Shown here one piece after another: positions 1 to 8,515 of a DNA stretch of 64,000 bases. This stretch comes from Candidatus Polarisedimenticolaceae bacterium (GTDB lineage Bacteria > Acidobacteriota > Polarisedimenticolia > Polarisedimenticolales > DASRJG01): NCBI GenBank assembly GCA_036275915.1, contig DASUCV010000011.1:124001-188000 (forward strand). Reading direction: 5' to 3'. Within the stretch, counting starts at the first letter, position 1, and every line of letters begins with the position of its first letter. The position numbers and the translations under genes were made by a program. The notes beneath the pieces are model-generated. The model saw nothing but the letters and a program-made list of their open reading frames with translations. It made no database searches and was not told the DNA's origin.

Positions 1-620
1 TCCGCGCACTCCAGGACGGCGAGATCGAGCCGGTCGGGGCCGCGAAGTCGTTCGTGGTCGACGTGCGCGTCATCGCCGCGACGAACAAGCACCTCCCCGA
101 CGAAATCGCCGGCGGACGCTTCCGAGAAGACCTCTTCTTCCGCCTGAACGTGGTGCCGATCCATCTGCCGCCGCTCAGAGATCGCCGCGACGACATTCCC
201 GCGCTCGTCGCGGAGTTCGCCGCCGCGTTCTGCGCGGAGAACGGGATGAGGCCCAAGACCTTCACGGAGGACGCGATCGCGGCGCTTGCCCGCCTGCCGT
301 GGCGCGGGAACGTGCGCGAGCTGCGCAACGCGGTCGAACGGCTCCTCATCATGACGCCGCGCCCGTCGATCCGCGCCGCCGACATTCCGCCGGGGCTGGG
401 CCTGGCGCCCGCCGCCGAGCCGGCGGCCGCAGGCGCGGGCGCCGTCTCCCAGGCGGCGACCCTCCAGGAGTTCAAGGACGCCACCGAGAAGGCGTTCATC
501 CTCGCGAAGCTCGAGGAGCACGACTGGAACGTCGCCGCGACCGCGAAGGCGATCGACACGCCGCGCTCGAACCTCTACAAGAAGCTCGAGACCTACGGTA
601 TACGTAGGGACGCCGAATGA
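1..620 (+). CDS. Sigma-54-dependent response regulator (NtrC family), C-terminal part
   Basis: The gene is cut by the left window edge; its codons run in frame from base 3. What remains is the second half of an AAA+ sigma-54 activator domain followed by a Fis-type helix-turn-helix. Visible motifs are VIAATN, the FREDLFFRLNVVPI block and LPPLRDR, then LPWRGNVRELRN (sensor II), and a C-terminal NVAATAKAID...SNLYKKLETYGI DNA-binding helix pair. Such proteins use ATP hydrolysis to open promoters bound by sigma-54 RNA polymerase. The receiver or sensory domain lies outside the window. The stop overlaps the thiolase start as ATGA, so it is co-transcribed with the beta-oxidation genes and may regulate them (inference). 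Confidence 0.93.
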   Translation, partial: RALQDGEIEPVGAAKSFVVDVRVIAATNKHLPDEIAGGRFREDLFFRLNVVPIHLPPLRDRRDDIPALVAEFAAAFCAENGMRPKTFTEDAIAALARLPWRGNVRELRNAVERLLIMTPRPSIRAADIPPGLGLAPAAEPAAAGAGAVSQAATLQEFKDATEKAFILAKLEEHDWNVAATAKAIDTPRSNLYKKLETYGIRRDAE

Positions 621-1912
621 TCGGCGACCGAGATGTCGTCGTCGTCGCCGGGGCGAGGACTCCCTTCGTCAAGGCGAACACGTCGCTGCGGCGCGTCGGC
701 GCCGTCGAGCTCGGGCGCATCGCCGTCCGAGAGGCGATCGAGCGGGCCGAGCTCGACCCGGAGGCGATCGACGAGGTCGTCGTCGGCAACATCGCAGGTC
801 CGGCCGACGCCGCGAACGTCGCGCGCGTGATCGCCCTCGAAGCGAAGATCCCGAAGAAGGTCCCCGCCGTCACGGTCAGCCGCAATTGCGCGTCGGGACT
901 GGAGAGCGTCGTCGACGCCTCCTATCGCATCCGCGCGGGTGATGCGGACCTCATCGTCGCGGGCGCCGTCGAGTCGATGTCGAGGATCCCTTTCCTCTTC
1001 TCCGACGAGGCGCAGGACATCTGGACGCAGGTCGCCCGCGCGCGCAGCTTTCCGGCGCGGATCGCCGCCTTCGCCCGTTTCCGGCCACGGCATTTCAAGC
1101 CGGTCGTCGCGCTCGAGCTCGGGCTCACCGACCCGGTCTCGGGGCTCAACATGGGCCAGACGGCCGAAGTGCTCGCGCGCGAATTCCGCATCCCGCGCGA
1201 GGACCAGGACGCTTTCGCCCTCAGAAGTCACAAGCTCGCCGCGGCGGCGTGGAACGAGGGCCGGATGCAGGGCGAGGTCGTGGCCGTCCCGGTGCCGCCC
1301 CGCTTCGAGGACGCTGTCGATCGAGACAACGGCTTCCGCGAGAACCAGACTCCCGAGGCGCTCGCGAAGCTCCGGCCGATCTTCGATCGCAAGTTCGGCA
1401 CGGTTACGGCGGGGAACTCCTCACAGATCACCGACGGCGCGGTCGCCCTCGTGCTCGCGTCGGCCGAGCGGGCCCGCGCGCTCGGCCTTCCGGTCATGGG
1501 GAAGATCCGGTCGTGGGCGTTCGCCGGCTGCGACCCCGAGCGCATGGGGCTCGGCCCCGTCGTCGCCTCTCCGATCGCGCTCCGCCGCGCGGGCGGTCTC
1601 TCGATGGCGCGCATGGACCGCGTCGAGATCAACGAAGCGTTCGCGGCACAGGTGCTCGCCTGCTTCAAGGCGTTCGACTCGAAGGCGTTCTGCGAAGCGA
1701 CGCTGGGAAGCGGCGCAGTCGGAGCGCCGCCGCTCGAAAAGGTCAACGTCAACGGCGGCGCGATCGCGCTCGGCCACCCGGTCGGCGCCTCCGGCGGCCG
1801 GCTCATCCTGAGTCTTCTCCGCGAGATGCAGCGGGCCGATGTCTCGCTGGGCCTCGCCACCCTGTGCATCGGCGGCGGGCAGGGCGGCGCCGTCGTGGTC
1901 GAGAGGAGCTAG
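617..1912 (+). CDS. fadI: Acetyl-CoA C-acyltransferase (thiolase), FadI-like
   Basis: This 431-residue thiolase catalyses the last, thiolytic step of fatty-acid beta-oxidation: 3-ketoacyl-CoA plus CoA gives acetyl-CoA and a shortened acyl-CoA. The nucleophilic Cys91 lies in SRNCASGLES. The GHPVGASGGR block carries His387, and CIGGGQGG carries the second catalytic Cys417. Length matches FadI (about 436 aa) better than FadA (about 390). It overlaps the regulator upstream by 4 bp and is followed directly by the multifunctional FadJ-like gene, the usual trifunctional pairing. The FadI rather than FadA assignment rests on length and on the FadJ-like partner. Confidence 0.93.
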   Translation: MIGDRDVVVVAGARTPFVKANTSLRRVGAVELGRIAVREAIERAELDPEAIDEVVVGNIAGPADAANVARVIALEAKIPKKVPAVTVSRNCASGLESVVDASYRIRAGDADLIVAGAVESMSRIPFLFSDEAQDIWTQVARARSFPARIAAFARFRPRHFKPVVALELGLTDPVSGLNMGQTAEVLAREFRIPREDQDAFALRSHKLAAAAWNEGRMQGEVVAVPVPPRFEDAVDRDNGFRENQTPEALAKLRPIFDRKFGTVTAGNSSQITDGAVALVLASAERARALGLPVMGKIRSWAFAGCDPERMGLGPVVASPIALRRAGGLSMARMDRVEINEAFAAQVLACFKAFDSKAFCEATLGSGAVGAPPLEKVNVNGGAIALGHPVGASGGRLILSLLREMQRADVSLGLATLCIGGGQGGAVVVERS

Positions 1913-4039
1913 GTGAGCGATCCGTCCGGAATGAACCACTGGATCGATCCGAACGGGATCGTCCACATCGTCTTCGACCGCCCGAACGACAAGGTCAACC
2001 TGCTCACGCCGGCGATTCTCGAGGACCTCGGGCAGCTCCTCGACTCCGTCCACGGCCGCGACGAGGTGCGAGGCCTGCTCTTCGCGAGCACCAAGCCGGA
2101 TTGCTTCATCGCCGGGATGGACGTCGAGGTCATCGCGTCCTTCACGGACGCCTTCAAGGCCGCCGAGGGCGCGCGCTTCGGCCAGATCGTCTTCCAGAAG
2201 ATCGCCGACCTGCCGGTTCCTTCCGCGGCCGCCATCGGGGGAACGTGCCTCGGCGGCGGCACCGAGCTCGCGCTCGCCTGCACCGTCCGCGTCGCCGCCG
2301 ACACGAAGGCGACGAAGATCGGCCTCCCCGAGACGCAGCTCGGCATCATCCCCGGCTTCGGCGGCACGCAGCGCTTGCCGCGGCTCGTCGGCCTCACGAC
2401 GGCCCTCGACCTCATCCTGACCGGCAAGCAGCTCGACGCGAAGCGCGCCCTCCGCGCCGGAGTCGTCGATCTCGTCGCCCCCGAGGAGTACCTCGAGCGC
2501 GAGACGATCAAGCTCATGCAGAAGGCGGCGTCCGGGTTGAAGCGCCGGCGCCCGCTCGTCCCCCGCCTCGTCGAGTCGATCGCCCCGGTACGCCGCTTCG
2601 TCCTGCAGAAGGCCGAGAAGGCGACCGCCGCGAAGGTGACCCCCGAGGCGTACCCGGCGCCGTTCCGCGCGATCGAGGCGATCGACGCCGCCTTCGCGCT
2701 CCCGCTCTCCCAAGGGCTCGACCTCGAGGCGCGGATCGTCGGCGAGCTCGTACCCACGCGCACCTCGAAGAACCTGATCTGGATCTTCAAGAGCCAATCG
2801 GCGCTCAAGAAAGACGCCGGCGGCATCGTCGCGCTGCCGCGCAAGGTGAGACGGGCCGCCGTCCTCGGCGCCGGGATCATGGGCGGCGGCATCGCGCAGC
2901 TCATCGCCGACAAGGGGATCCCGGTCCGCATGAAGGACGTGAGGGGCGAAGCCCTCCTCACGGCGCTCCGCCACGCCTCCGGCCTCTGGAAGGAGCAGGT
3001 CGTCAGGAAACGGCTCTCCCCCCGCGAGATGCGCCAGAAGCTCGGCTTCATCGCCCCGACCCTCGACGACACCGGCTTCGCCAAGGTCGACATCGTGCTC
3101 GAAGCGGTCGTCGAGAACCTCGAGGTCAAGCAGAAGGTGCTGGCCGCGATGGAGGAGAAGATCGGCGACCGCGCCGTCTTCGCGTCGAACACCTCGACCC
3201 TCCCCATCTCCGACATCGCCGCGCGTGCCGTGCGCCCCGAGCGGGTCGTCGGCCTCCACTTCTTCAACCCCGTGCACCGCATGCCGCTCGTCGAGGTCAT
3301 CGCCGGCGTGCGCAGCTCGCCCGAAGCGGTCGCCACCGTCCACGCCTTCGCACGCGAGCTCGGCAAGGTTCCCGTCGTCGTGCGCGACGCCCCCGGCTTC
3401 CTCGTGAACCGGATCCTCATGCTCTACTTCAACGAGGCGCTCCGCCTCCTCGCCGAGGGCGTGACGATCGACGCCGCCGACGCCGCGATGCGCGACTTCG
3501 GCATGCCGATGGGTCCGTTCGCGCTCCTGGACGAGATCGGCCTCGACACCGGCCAGCACGCCGCCGCGGTGCTCGAAGGCGCCTTCGGGAAGCGCATCGG
3601 CGCCGCGACGCCGATCCTGCAGGCGCAGGTCGCCGCCGGCCGCCTCGGCAAGAAGAACGGGAAGGGCTTCTACCACTACAAGAACGGCAAGCGCACCGGC
3701 TCCGACCCGGCAGCGTCCAAGCTCGCCTCCTCCGGCCCCGAGCTCTCGCTCCCCGTCGAGACCCTCCAAGAGCGCATGGTCCTGGCGATGGTCAACGAAG
3801 CCGCGGTTTGCCTCGAGGACGGCGTCGTCCGCGAGCCGCGCGACGTCGACATCGGCATGGTTTTCGGGACGGGTTTCCCTCCATTCCGCGGCGGTCTCCT
3901 CCGCTACGCCGACTCGATCGGCCTCGCCGTGCTCGTCGACCGGCTCGCGCGCCTCGCCGATTCCCAAGGCGAGAGGTTTCGCCCGGCTCCGCTCCTCCGC
4001 GATATGGTGCGCGAAGAGAGGCGTTTTTACCCGGCGTGA
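1913..4039 (+). CDS. fadJ: 3-hydroxyacyl-CoA dehydrogenase / enoyl-CoA hydratase fusion, FadJ-like
   Basis: This 708-residue multifunctional beta-oxidation subunit starts at GTG directly after the thiolase stop. The N-terminal crotonase domain (about 1-200) has the GGTCLGGGTELALAC oxyanion/Glu block and the second Glu in LPETQLGIIPGFGG. The NAD-binding 3-hydroxyacyl-CoA dehydrogenase domain begins near residue 318 with VLGAGIMGGGIAQ. It continues through SNTSTLPISDIA and GLHFFNPVHRMPLVEVI, which carries the catalytic His. A second C-terminal dehydrogenase helical domain follows. Size and order match FadJ (about 714 aa). It should form the trifunctional complex with the preceding thiolase. Confidence 0.94.
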   Translation: MSDPSGMNHWIDPNGIVHIVFDRPNDKVNLLTPAILEDLGQLLDSVHGRDEVRGLLFASTKPDCFIAGMDVEVIASFTDAFKAAEGARFGQIVFQKIADLPVPSAAAIGGTCLGGGTELALACTVRVAADTKATKIGLPETQLGIIPGFGGTQRLPRLVGLTTALDLILTGKQLDAKRALRAGVVDLVAPEEYLERETIKLMQKAASGLKRRRPLVPRLVESIAPVRRFVLQKAEKATAAKVTPEAYPAPFRAIEAIDAAFALPLSQGLDLEARIVGELVPTRTSKNLIWIFKSQSALKKDAGGIVALPRKVRRAAVLGAGIMGGGIAQLIADKGIPVRMKDVRGEALLTALRHASGLWKEQVVRKRLSPREMRQKLGFIAPTLDDTGFAKVDIVLEAVVENLEVKQKVLAAMEEKIGDRAVFASNTSTLPISDIAARAVRPERVVGLHFFNPVHRMPLVEVIAGVRSSPEAVATVHAFARELGKVPVVVRDAPGFLVNRILMLYFNEALRLLAEGVTIDAADAAMRDFGMPMGPFALLDEIGLDTGQHAAAVLEGAFGKRIGAATPILQAQVAAGRLGKKNGKGFYHYKNGKRTGSDPAASKLASSGPELSLPVETLQERMVLAMVNEAAVCLEDGVVREPRDVDIGMVFGTGFPPFRGGLLRYADSIGLAVLVDRLARLADSQGERFRPAPLLRDMVREERRFYPA

Positions 4040-4141
4040 AACCGGCTCTGTTCGGGACCGTTTGAACAACGACTTCGTTTGGAGCCGGGATTAGAATCCA
4101 AGCTTCACCGCGCTCTCAATCAGAGCGACGAGAGGATGGGC

Positions 4142-6946
4142 ATGCGGAACACGATGCGAGTTCAATGGGTCGTCGGTGCGCTCCTTGGAGCATGGGTCGG
4201 CAGCGCAACCGGCGCCCTCGCCGCGGCGGAGTCCCCTGCGGCCACCGTGCAGGAAGGGATCACGGTCGTTCTCCACGACAAGGTCTCGAAGCTCCTCGCA
4301 TCGCACGACAAGGACGGTAACCCCGACAAGAGAGGGACCTATTCTCAGACATACAAGAAGGTCGACGCCGGGACGTACCAAGCAACCTTCCACGTCGATA
4401 CGATCGAGCCGACGACGTTCCCGTTGACCCAGCAGCTCAAGACGGAGCGTTACTTGCTGACGCTCAAGGGCTCCGGCGGTAACTGGTCGATCGCGAACGA
4501 AGAGCTGAAGGACACCTACATCGGCCTCTTTCGAGGCGATTTTGCTCCCGACCTCTACAAGTTCGACAAGCTCACGTGGGACAAAGAGGGCTTGAAGCTC
4601 TCCGCGAGCAACGGCTATCTCTACACCTACGTCAGTCACGGTTCGACGGTCGCGTTTCGCGTGTTCGCGGACGACCTGACCTACGACTTCGTTCCGCCGT
4701 CCGACACCGGCTACTACGGCGCGATTCGCAACAAGATCTTCAAGGACCATCCCCAGGACATCGTCTTCAAGACGGATTGGGCCGACATCGCCTGCGATCC
4801 GGCGACGTGCAACGATTTCATGAAGAGCATCTTTTCCGGCCTGGACAAGACGACGAGCGGGACCGGCGGCGCGTGGAGCAATGCCAAGAGCGACTTGGCG
4901 TCGTCGCAGTCCGACATGGCGGCGACGAAGTCGAAGAACCCCTTCGGCGTCTTCACGCGCGAGCGCGAGATCGCTCGCAAATATTGGCGCGAGAATTCGT
5001 ACGGGGGGTTCGCGAGGGTTCCCGAAGCCGATCGGCGGTTCTGGCAGGTGGAGTTTCACACCAAGACCGCAGGCAAAGAGCGGTTCGTCGACATGCTCTG
5101 GGACAACTGGGCCCCGTGGCAGGTGACGATGTACGCCACCGACTACGGACGGCAGTTCGACATTCCGTTGTTCGGCTACTACGACGAGGCGACGCGCAAG
5201 GGCAGCACGCCCCCGTATCTTCTCGAGCAGCGCGACGACCTGGACGCGCGTGATTTCGATCTGGCAGGTCTCGACGCCAAGGTCGAGATCGGGCTCGACG
5301 AGCCCGACTCCCTCGTCGGCGACGTGACCTATCAGATCAACATGAAGCGCGACCTTCGCGAGCTTCCCTTCGCCATTCCGCGCAGCCACATCGCGGGTGC
5401 CACCGTGACGGATCCTCGGAGCCCCAAGCTGTTCGTGAACTCGGTCCAGGACGGCGACGGAAACGAGCTGACCTGGGTGAAAGAGGGCGCGCTCAGCGGG
5501 CTCATCATCTTCCCGAAGATGGTTCCCGCCGGAACGAAGCTGACACTGCGTCTTCAGTTCGAGAATCTCGATTCCATCTCGCGTCTCAACCCGTCGTATG
5601 CCTCCCTCGACCGTGAGGGCTGGCTTCCCCTGGTGCGCTTCGGGGATTTCATCGACACGTTCCACATGACGACACGCCTCCCGGCGAAGTACGAGATCCT
5701 GGGCATCGGCAAGAAGGTGTCCGAAAACGTGCAGAACGACGTCCGCACCACCGTCTGGGGATCGGACAGCCCCGTCACATTCCCGACCATCATTTTCGGG
5801 GAGTACATCAGCGACGACGCCGGCAAGTACGAGGCGAAGAAAAGCGATGGCACGGTCATCCCGGTGCGGGTCTACGTCGACAAGGTCAGCACGCAGGGAA
5901 TTTCGGACCAAGAAGGATTCAACGGTGGCGCACGAGACATCCGCGGCAAGCAGCTCGGGGCCATCGCTACGCAAGCCGCCGTCGCGCTCAATTACTACAA
6001 GGATCTCTACGGCGCGGACTACCCGTTCGCCAAGCTCGATCTCGTCGCCGACCCCAACGGTTTCCTCTACGGGCAGTCGCCCGCATCGATCGTGTACCTC
6101 GGATTCGGGGTCTTCCGCGGCGAAGGTACGATCATCAACGCCACGGACAGGAACGCTTCTCAGATCTCGAAATTCAACCGGGACGTCGTCGCGCACGAGG
6201 TCGGACATCAGTGGTGGGGCGGCCTGATCACGAACGCGAACCAACGCAATTACTGGTTCGTCGAGAGCATGGCCGAGCTGTCGGCTGCGTTGTACGTCGA
6301 GACCACGGCGGGGAAGAAGAAGTACCTCGACAAGGTCGCCGACTGGCGTCAAGTCATCCTCGGCAGTGAGCCGGATTCGAACGTCCAGTCGGGGTACACG
6401 ATGTGGGGCGGCTCGCTCAACGCGACCCAAGCGAACATTTACAACAAGGGTCCGTACGCGTTCCACATCTTCCGATCCACCTTCGGCGACGACAAGTTCT
6501 TCGCGCTCCTCAAGGAGATGACGAAAGAGCTCCAGCACAAGGAAATCGTCACGCGCGATATGCAGGACGTCATGGAGAAGGTCGTCGGCGGCAACATGGA
6601 CTGGTTCTTCGATCAATGGGTCCGCGGTGTCGGCCTCCCCCAGTACGCGATCAACTGGACGAAGCGGAAGAACGAGCAGGGAAAGTGGATCGTCGAGGGC
6701 ACGATCAAGCAGCGCGTCGTCTTCGGTAAGGACAAGGTCACCCTGAAGGACGTCTACTACCGCGGCGTGGCGCCTCTCTCGTTCGTCGATTTGAACGGAA
6801 AGGAGACGAAGTCGGCGAAGCCGCTCCTGGTGCAAGGCCCCGAGACGCCGTTCCGCGTCATCGTTCCAGACGAGCCGGAGAAGGTCTACTTCAACAAAGA
6901 CGGCGAGATCCTCGCAGAGGATCTCGTAGTCAACACGAGCTGGTAG
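4142..6946 (+). CDS. Secreted M1-family metallopeptidase
   Basis: This large exported zinc aminopeptidase-type protein has about 934 residues. The start at ATG 4142 is preferred because GAGAGG lies 7 bp upstream; ATG 4136 and a TTG at 4079 are in frame but poorer. A signal peptide (hydrophobic stretch ending GALAAAE) follows. The M1 zinc signature HEVGH sits near residue 685 and is followed, exactly 18 residues later, by the Glu of FVESMAE, fitting HEXXHX18E. The classical GxMEN substrate motif is not evident, as in many divergent bacterial M1 proteins. It probably degrades peptides in the periplasm. ftsE follows within 8 bp. Confidence 0.88.
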   Translation: MRNTMRVQWVVGALLGAWVGSATGALAAAESPAATVQEGITVVLHDKVSKLLASHDKDGNPDKRGTYSQTYKKVDAGTYQATFHVDTIEPTTFPLTQQLKTERYLLTLKGSGGNWSIANEELKDTYIGLFRGDFAPDLYKFDKLTWDKEGLKLSASNGYLYTYVSHGSTVAFRVFADDLTYDFVPPSDTGYYGAIRNKIFKDHPQDIVFKTDWADIACDPATCNDFMKSIFSGLDKTTSGTGGAWSNAKSDLASSQSDMAATKSKNPFGVFTREREIARKYWRENSYGGFARVPEADRRFWQVEFHTKTAGKERFVDMLWDNWAPWQVTMYATDYGRQFDIPLFGYYDEATRKGSTPPYLLEQRDDLDARDFDLAGLDAKVEIGLDEPDSLVGDVTYQINMKRDLRELPFAIPRSHIAGATVTDPRSPKLFVNSVQDGDGNELTWVKEGALSGLIIFPKMVPAGTKLTLRLQFENLDSISRLNPSYASLDREGWLPLVRFGDFIDTFHMTTRLPAKYEILGIGKKVSENVQNDVRTTVWGSDSPVTFPTIIFGEYISDDAGKYEAKKSDGTVIPVRVYVDKVSTQGISDQEGFNGGARDIRGKQLGAIATQAAVALNYYKDLYGADYPFAKLDLVADPNGFLYGQSPASIVYLGFGVFRGEGTIINATDRNASQISKFNRDVVAHEVGHQWWGGLITNANQRNYWFVESMAELSAALYVETTAGKKKYLDKVADWRQVILGSEPDSNVQSGYTMWGGSLNATQANIYNKGPYAFHIFRSTFGDDKFFALLKEMTKELQHKEIVTRDMQDVMEKVVGGNMDWFFDQWVRGVGLPQYAINWTKRKNEQGKWIVEGTIKQRVVFGKDKVTLKDVYYRGVAPLSFVDLNGKETKSAKPLLVQGPETPFRVIVPDEPEKVYFNKDGEILAEDLVVNTSW

Positions 6947-6953
6947 CGCGGCC

Positions 6954-7622
6954 CTGATCAAGATCGACGGACTGACGAAGAGCTACCCCGAGGGGGCGAT
7001 CGCCCTCAAGGACGTTTCCTTCGAAGTCGGCCGCGGTGAGTTCGTCTTCATCACGGGGCCGTCGGGCTCCGGGAAGTCGACGCTCCTGCGGCTCCTCATG
7101 CGCCACGAGAAACCGACCTGGGGGGGCATCTCCGTCCTCGGACGCGATCTCACGACCCTTCCCGCGCGGAAGGTTCCGGAGCTGCGCCGATCGATGGGGG
7201 TCGTCTTCCAAGACTTCAAGCTCATCAAGCGGAAGACGGCGCTCGAGAACGTGGCCTACGTGCTGAACGTCGCGGGAATCCCGCGAGCCGAGCAGAAGCG
7301 CCGCGCCTATCACGCGCTCAAAGGCGTCGGCCTGTCCCATCGGCTGGGCGTGACGCCCGAGGCGCTGTCGGGGGGCGAGCAGCAGCGCGTCGCGATCGCG
7401 CGGGCGGTCGTCAACGAGCCGGAGCTGCTCCTCGCCGACGAGCCGACGGGGAACCTGGATCCCGATCTTGCGGTCGAGATCATGCGCCTCTTCCGCGAGA
7501 TCAACGCGCGGGGCACGACGGTCGTCGTGGCGACGCACGATCGCGACCTCATCCGGCGAATGCAGCGCAGGACGATCGTGCTCCATCAGGGGCGCCTCGC
7601 CGAGGGCGCGGTGCTCGTATGA
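6954..7622 (+). CDS. ftsE: Cell-division ATP-binding protein FtsE (CTG start)
   Basis: This is the ABC ATPase partner of FtsX at the divisome. Walker A is GPSGSGKST, the signature is LSGGEQQRVAIARA, Walker B is LLLADEPTGNLD and the switch His is in VVVATHDRDL. No ATG, GTG or TTG occurs in frame between the upstream in-frame TAG (6927-6929) and Walker A. A CTG at 6954 gives MIKIDGLTKSYPEG, the usual FtsE N-terminus, and a 222-residue protein, the same length as E. coli FtsE. The next ATG in frame (7098) would delete Walker A. The gene begins 8 bp after the M1 peptidase stop, so translational coupling may help the weak start. Confidence 0.92.
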   Translation: MIKIDGLTKSYPEGAIALKDVSFEVGRGEFVFITGPSGSGKSTLLRLLMRHEKPTWGGISVLGRDLTTLPARKVPELRRSMGVVFQDFKLIKRKTALENVAYVLNVAGIPRAEQKRRAYHALKGVGLSHRLGVTPEALSGGEQQRVAIARAVVNEPELLLADEPTGNLDPDLAVEIMRLFREINARGTTVVVATHDRDLIRRMQRRTIVLHQGRLAEGAVLV

Positions 7623-8515
7623 CCGGCGCGCACCTCCGGTACTTCGTGACCGACGCGCTCGACGAGTGGCGGCACAGTCCCGGGCCGAACGTCCTCGCGG
7701 CCGCGACGTTGGCGGCGGTGCTCTTCGTCGCGGGTGTGAATCTTCTCCTGCTCACGAACCTCTCGGCGCGCGTCGCAGGGTGGAAGTCCGACCTTCGCTT
7801 GTCGATCTATCTCGCCGACGGCGCGTCCGCGTCCGACGTCGAGACGCTCCGCGCGAAGGTTCAGGGGGTCGCCGGCGTCGAGAAGATCGAGTACGTCGAC
7901 AAGGACGAGGCGCTCGCGCGCTTCCGGAAGTCGTTCAAGGACCTCGCCGACGTTCCCACCGAGCTGGGGACGAACCCGCTTCCCGCCTCGCTCGAGGTCT
8001 ACCTCGGCGGCGGGGCGCAGGCGAAGGTGACGGCGCAGAACATCGGATCGGCGGCGTCGGGGTCGAAGGCGGTCGAGGAGGTGCGCTACGACCAGGCGTT
8101 CCTCGACAAGGTCGATTCCCTCCTCGACGTCGCGCGGTGGGGCGGGTCGGCGCTCGGTCTCGTGATCCTCGCCGCCGTCGGCTTCGTCGTCGCGGGCGTG
8201 CTGCGGCTCACCGTGCACGCGCGCCGCGACGAGATCGAGATCATGCACCTCGTCGGCGCGCCGCCGATGCTCGTCCGCGGACCGTTCCTCGTGACCGGGC
8301 TCGTCCACGGGCTCGCCGGCGCAGCGCTCGCGATCTTCGCGGTCGAGGCGGCGCGGCGCGCCGCGACGCTCTACACGGCGGGCGACGGTCTCTTCGGGAT
8401 CGTGGCGGGCCGGCCGCTGGCTCTGGCGCCCGCCGCGCTGCTCGTCGGGACCGGCGCGCTCCTCGGTCTCGCCTCAGCGTGGCTCGCCTGCTCCTACCAG
8501 TCGAAGGCGATGTAG
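7619..8515 (+). CDS. ftsX: Cell-division protein FtsX (permease-like)
   Basis: This 298-residue membrane partner of FtsE overlaps it as ATGA. The short cytoplasmic N-terminus and TM1 (about residues 24-45) are followed by an extracytoplasmic FtsX domain (about 50-155: DLRLSIYLADGAS, then KVQGVAGVEKIEYVDKDEAL, then PTELGTNPLPASLEVYL). Three further TM segments complete the four-TM topology. FtsEX transmits ATP hydrolysis to periplasmic cell-wall hydrolases. The LysM-M23 protein at 24039-24860 is a conceivable target but is not adjacent. The 3' end overlaps by 22 bp with the convergent Omp85-fusion gene. Confidence 0.92.
   Translation: MTGAHLRYFVTDALDEWRHSPGPNVLAAATLAAVLFVAGVNLLLLTNLSARVAGWKSDLRLSIYLADGASASDVETLRAKVQGVAGVEKIEYVDKDEALARFRKSFKDLADVPTELGTNPLPASLEVYLGGGAQAKVTAQNIGSAASGSKAVEEVRYDQAFLDKVDSLLDVARWGGSALGLVILAAVGFVVAGVLRLTVHARRDEIEIMHLVGAPPMLVRGPFLVTGLVHGLAGAALAIFAVEAARRAATLYTAGDGLFGIVAGRPLALAPAALLVGTGALLGLASAWLACSYQSKAM

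Noticed and set aside
1249-4065. Open frame of 938 codons overlapping fadI and fadJ
   Set aside because: The fadI/fadJ frames carry full catalytic motifs; this frame is Arg-rich shadow sequence.
4091-6961. Long minus-strand open frame (956 codons) opposite the M1 peptidase
   Set aside because: The plus strand shows the complete M1 zinc signature and a signal peptide; the minus frame is a compositional shadow.
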